A DNA stretch of 58,883 nucleotides, taken from contig DIZW01000095.1 in NCBI GenBank assembly GCA_002428015.1, forward strand, positions 318-59,200, written 5' to 3'. Below, one piece after another: positions 58,003-58,883 of the stretch; position 1 is the stretch's first letter; the number at the start of each line of letters is the position of its first letter. This DNA comes from Oxalobacteraceae bacterium UBA6018. GTDB taxonomy: Bacteria; Pseudomonadota; Gammaproteobacteria; Burkholderiales; Burkholderiaceae_D. The position numbers and the translations under genes were made by a program. A model generated the notes under the pieces. The model was not told the origin of the DNA and ran no database searches. It saw only the letters and a list, made by a program, of their open reading frames with translations.

Positions 58003-58785
58003 ATGATCCCACGCATCGTCCCGTTTCTCCTCGGTAGCGCCCTGCTGGCGCTGTCCGCCTCCCCTTCCGTCCAGGCCGCCGAGCCGATCCGCGTGATCCT
58101 GGTCGGCGACTCGACCATGGCCAGCAACTCCGGCTACGGCGACGCCCTGTGCCAGCGCTTCATCCCGGAAGTGTCCTGCGTCAACCTGGCGCGCGGCGGG
58201 CGCAGTTCGGGCAGCTTCCGCTCGGAGCACCGCTGGGACGAGGTGCAGAAGCTGCTGCGCGAGCACGCCGGCTACAGCGCCAGCTACGTGCTGGTGCAGT
58301 TCGGCCACAACGACCAGCCCGGCAAACCGGGCCGCTCGACCGACCTGGTCACCGAGTTCCCGGCCAACATGGCGCGCTACGCGAGCGAAGTCAAGGAGCT
58401 CGGCGGCGTGCCGGTGCTGGTCACGCCGCTGACACGGCGCAGCTTCAAGGGCGCCTACCTGCACGACGACCTGGCGCCCTGGGCCGAGGCCACCCGGCGC
58501 GCCGCCGCCGCCCAGCATGTGGCCCTGCTCGACCTGAACCGGATCAGCGCCGACGCGGTCCAGCAGATGGGCCAGGACGAGGCCGACACCCTGGCGCCGG
58601 CCCCGCGCCCGGCCAACTTCGGCGCCCCCGCCGGCAGCGCCGCCGCCGAGCCGCAGGGCGCGCCCAAAAGCAAGTTCGACCGCACCCACCTGGGCGCCAA
58701 GGGTTCGGCGCTGTTCTCCGGCATGGTCGCCAAGGAGCTGACCCGGCTGTTCCCGTCGCTGGCCCACTGGCTCAAGCGCGCATGA
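58003..58785 (+). CDS. Rhamnogalacturonan acetylesterase (CE12-like), SGNH hydrolase
   Basis: 260 residues. A signal peptide ends at SPSVQAAEP. The SGNH motifs are all present: block I VGDSTMASNSGYGDALC with the nucleophile Ser, block II ARGGRSSGSF with Gly, block III QFGHNDQPGK with Asn, and block V FDRTHLGAKG with Asp and His. These residues are typical of CE12 esterases that remove acetyl groups from rhamnogalacturonan-I. It would act outside or in the periplasm, opening the substrate for the PL4 lyase at 37468. The next gene starts within its stop codon. Confidence 0.88.
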   Translation: MIPRIVPFLLGSALLALSASPSVQAAEPIRVILVGDSTMASNSGYGDALCQRFIPEVSCVNLARGGRSSGSFRSEHRWDEVQKLLREHAGYSASYVLVQFGHNDQPGKPGRSTDLVTEFPANMARYASEVKELGGVPVLVTPLTRRSFKGAYLHDDLAPWAEATRRAAAAQHVALLDLNRISADAVQQMGQDEADTLAPAPRPANFGAPAGSAAAEPQGAPKSKFDRTHLGAKGSALFSGMVAKELTRLFPSLAHWLKRA

Positions 58786-58883
58786 GGCGCGCGCCTAGCA
58801 TGCTCGCCGCCGCGCTCCTGTGCGCCGGCGCGGCCGCGGCCGCCGGCGCCGACCCGGCGCGCGAGAGCGCCCCGCCCGGCGGC
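58782..58883 (+). CDS. Secreted protein, 5' part only
   Basis: The ATG at 58782 overlaps the acetylesterase stop (ATGA), and the frame runs to the window end (34 codons). It begins MRRAPSMLAAALLCAGAAAAAGADP, a signal peptide with a typical Ala-rich core. Coupling to a pectin esterase suggests another pectin or cell-wall enzyme, such as a lyase or pectinesterase, but none of the mature protein is visible. Confidence 0.65.
   Translation, partial: MRRAPSMLAAALLCAGAAAAAGADPARESAPPGG

Overview
The window is GC-rich (about 70% by eye), densely packed bacterial chromosome with no rRNA, tRNA, CRISPR array, insertion sequence or phage gene that I can recognise. Gene content and protein style suggest an aerobic beta-proteobacterium, probably Oxalobacteraceae of the Massilia/Duganella/Telluria type. 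Supporting genes are a BigR-type sulfide operon, a NAD-linked formate dehydrogenase, GGDEF/EAL proteins, pectin-degrading secreted enzymes and a TonB receptor. The placement is inference; no marker gene is present.

Layout. 1-4.4 kb: the end of a ferritin-like protein, a DUF2058 protein, a BKACE (DUF849) enzyme overlapped by a NeuD-like acetyltransferase, and a convergent GT-B glycosyltransferase. 4.5-7.3 kb: two Lgt-like/TlpA fusion thiol-redox proteins flanking a DsbG-like protein. The first has probably lost its N-terminus to a frameshift, and an 8-bp tandem repeat lies just upstream of the DsbG gene. 7.3-11.2 kb: a sulfide/persulfide operon (DUF302 divergent to bigR-pmpA-pmpB-tauE-blh-methyltransferase). 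11.2-13.4 kb: an ArsR-type regulator divergent to NIPSNAP and ABM monooxygenase genes, then a hydrolase. 13.6-20.7 kb: a PAS-GAF-GGDEF cyclase, a SWIM-SNF2 helicase and a DUF6351-like lipoprotein. 20.8-24.2 kb: a SCO protein with a periplasmic methanethiol oxidase (SBP56/MtoX), divergent to a secreted cyanophycinase-like peptidase with an FNR-type box between them. 24.3-32.8 kb: a KefB-like antiporter, GST/TetR pair, FAD oxidase, three lipoproteins and a LysR/SDR pair. 32.9-37.2 kb: a frameshifted acyl-CoA synthetase and a PAS-GGDEF-EAL protein. 37.5-39.1 kb: a PL4 rhamnogalacturonan lyase.

39.4-49.0 kb is a formate unit: a one-component regulator with a periplasmic-binding-like sensor, an oxalate/formate-type MFS carrier, a fused NuoEF-type beta subunit, the alpha subunit, FdhD, and a tungstate-type ABC permease and ATPase without a binding protein. 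The last four genes (fdhF to tupC) overlap stop-to-start, implying one transcript. 49.1-51.9 kb holds the least familiar locus: a small beta-rich protein whose sequence reappears as the N-terminal module of a neighbouring 822-residue metzincin protease. 52-58.9 kb: a VOC protein, PsiF, a TonB-dependent receptor divergent from amtB (with a sigma54/NtrC-like promoter), and a GntR regulator followed by a rhamnogalacturonan acetylesterase with a UxuR-like operator, plus a truncated next gene.

Together the genes suggest a soil or plant-associated heterotroph that degrades pectin, detoxifies sulfide and methanethiol, and uses formate for NADH. Methanethiol oxidation yields H2S and formaldehyde, which the sulfide operon and (after formaldehyde oxidation elsewhere) formate dehydrogenase could consume. 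That link is inference, because the loci are about 10-20 kb apart.
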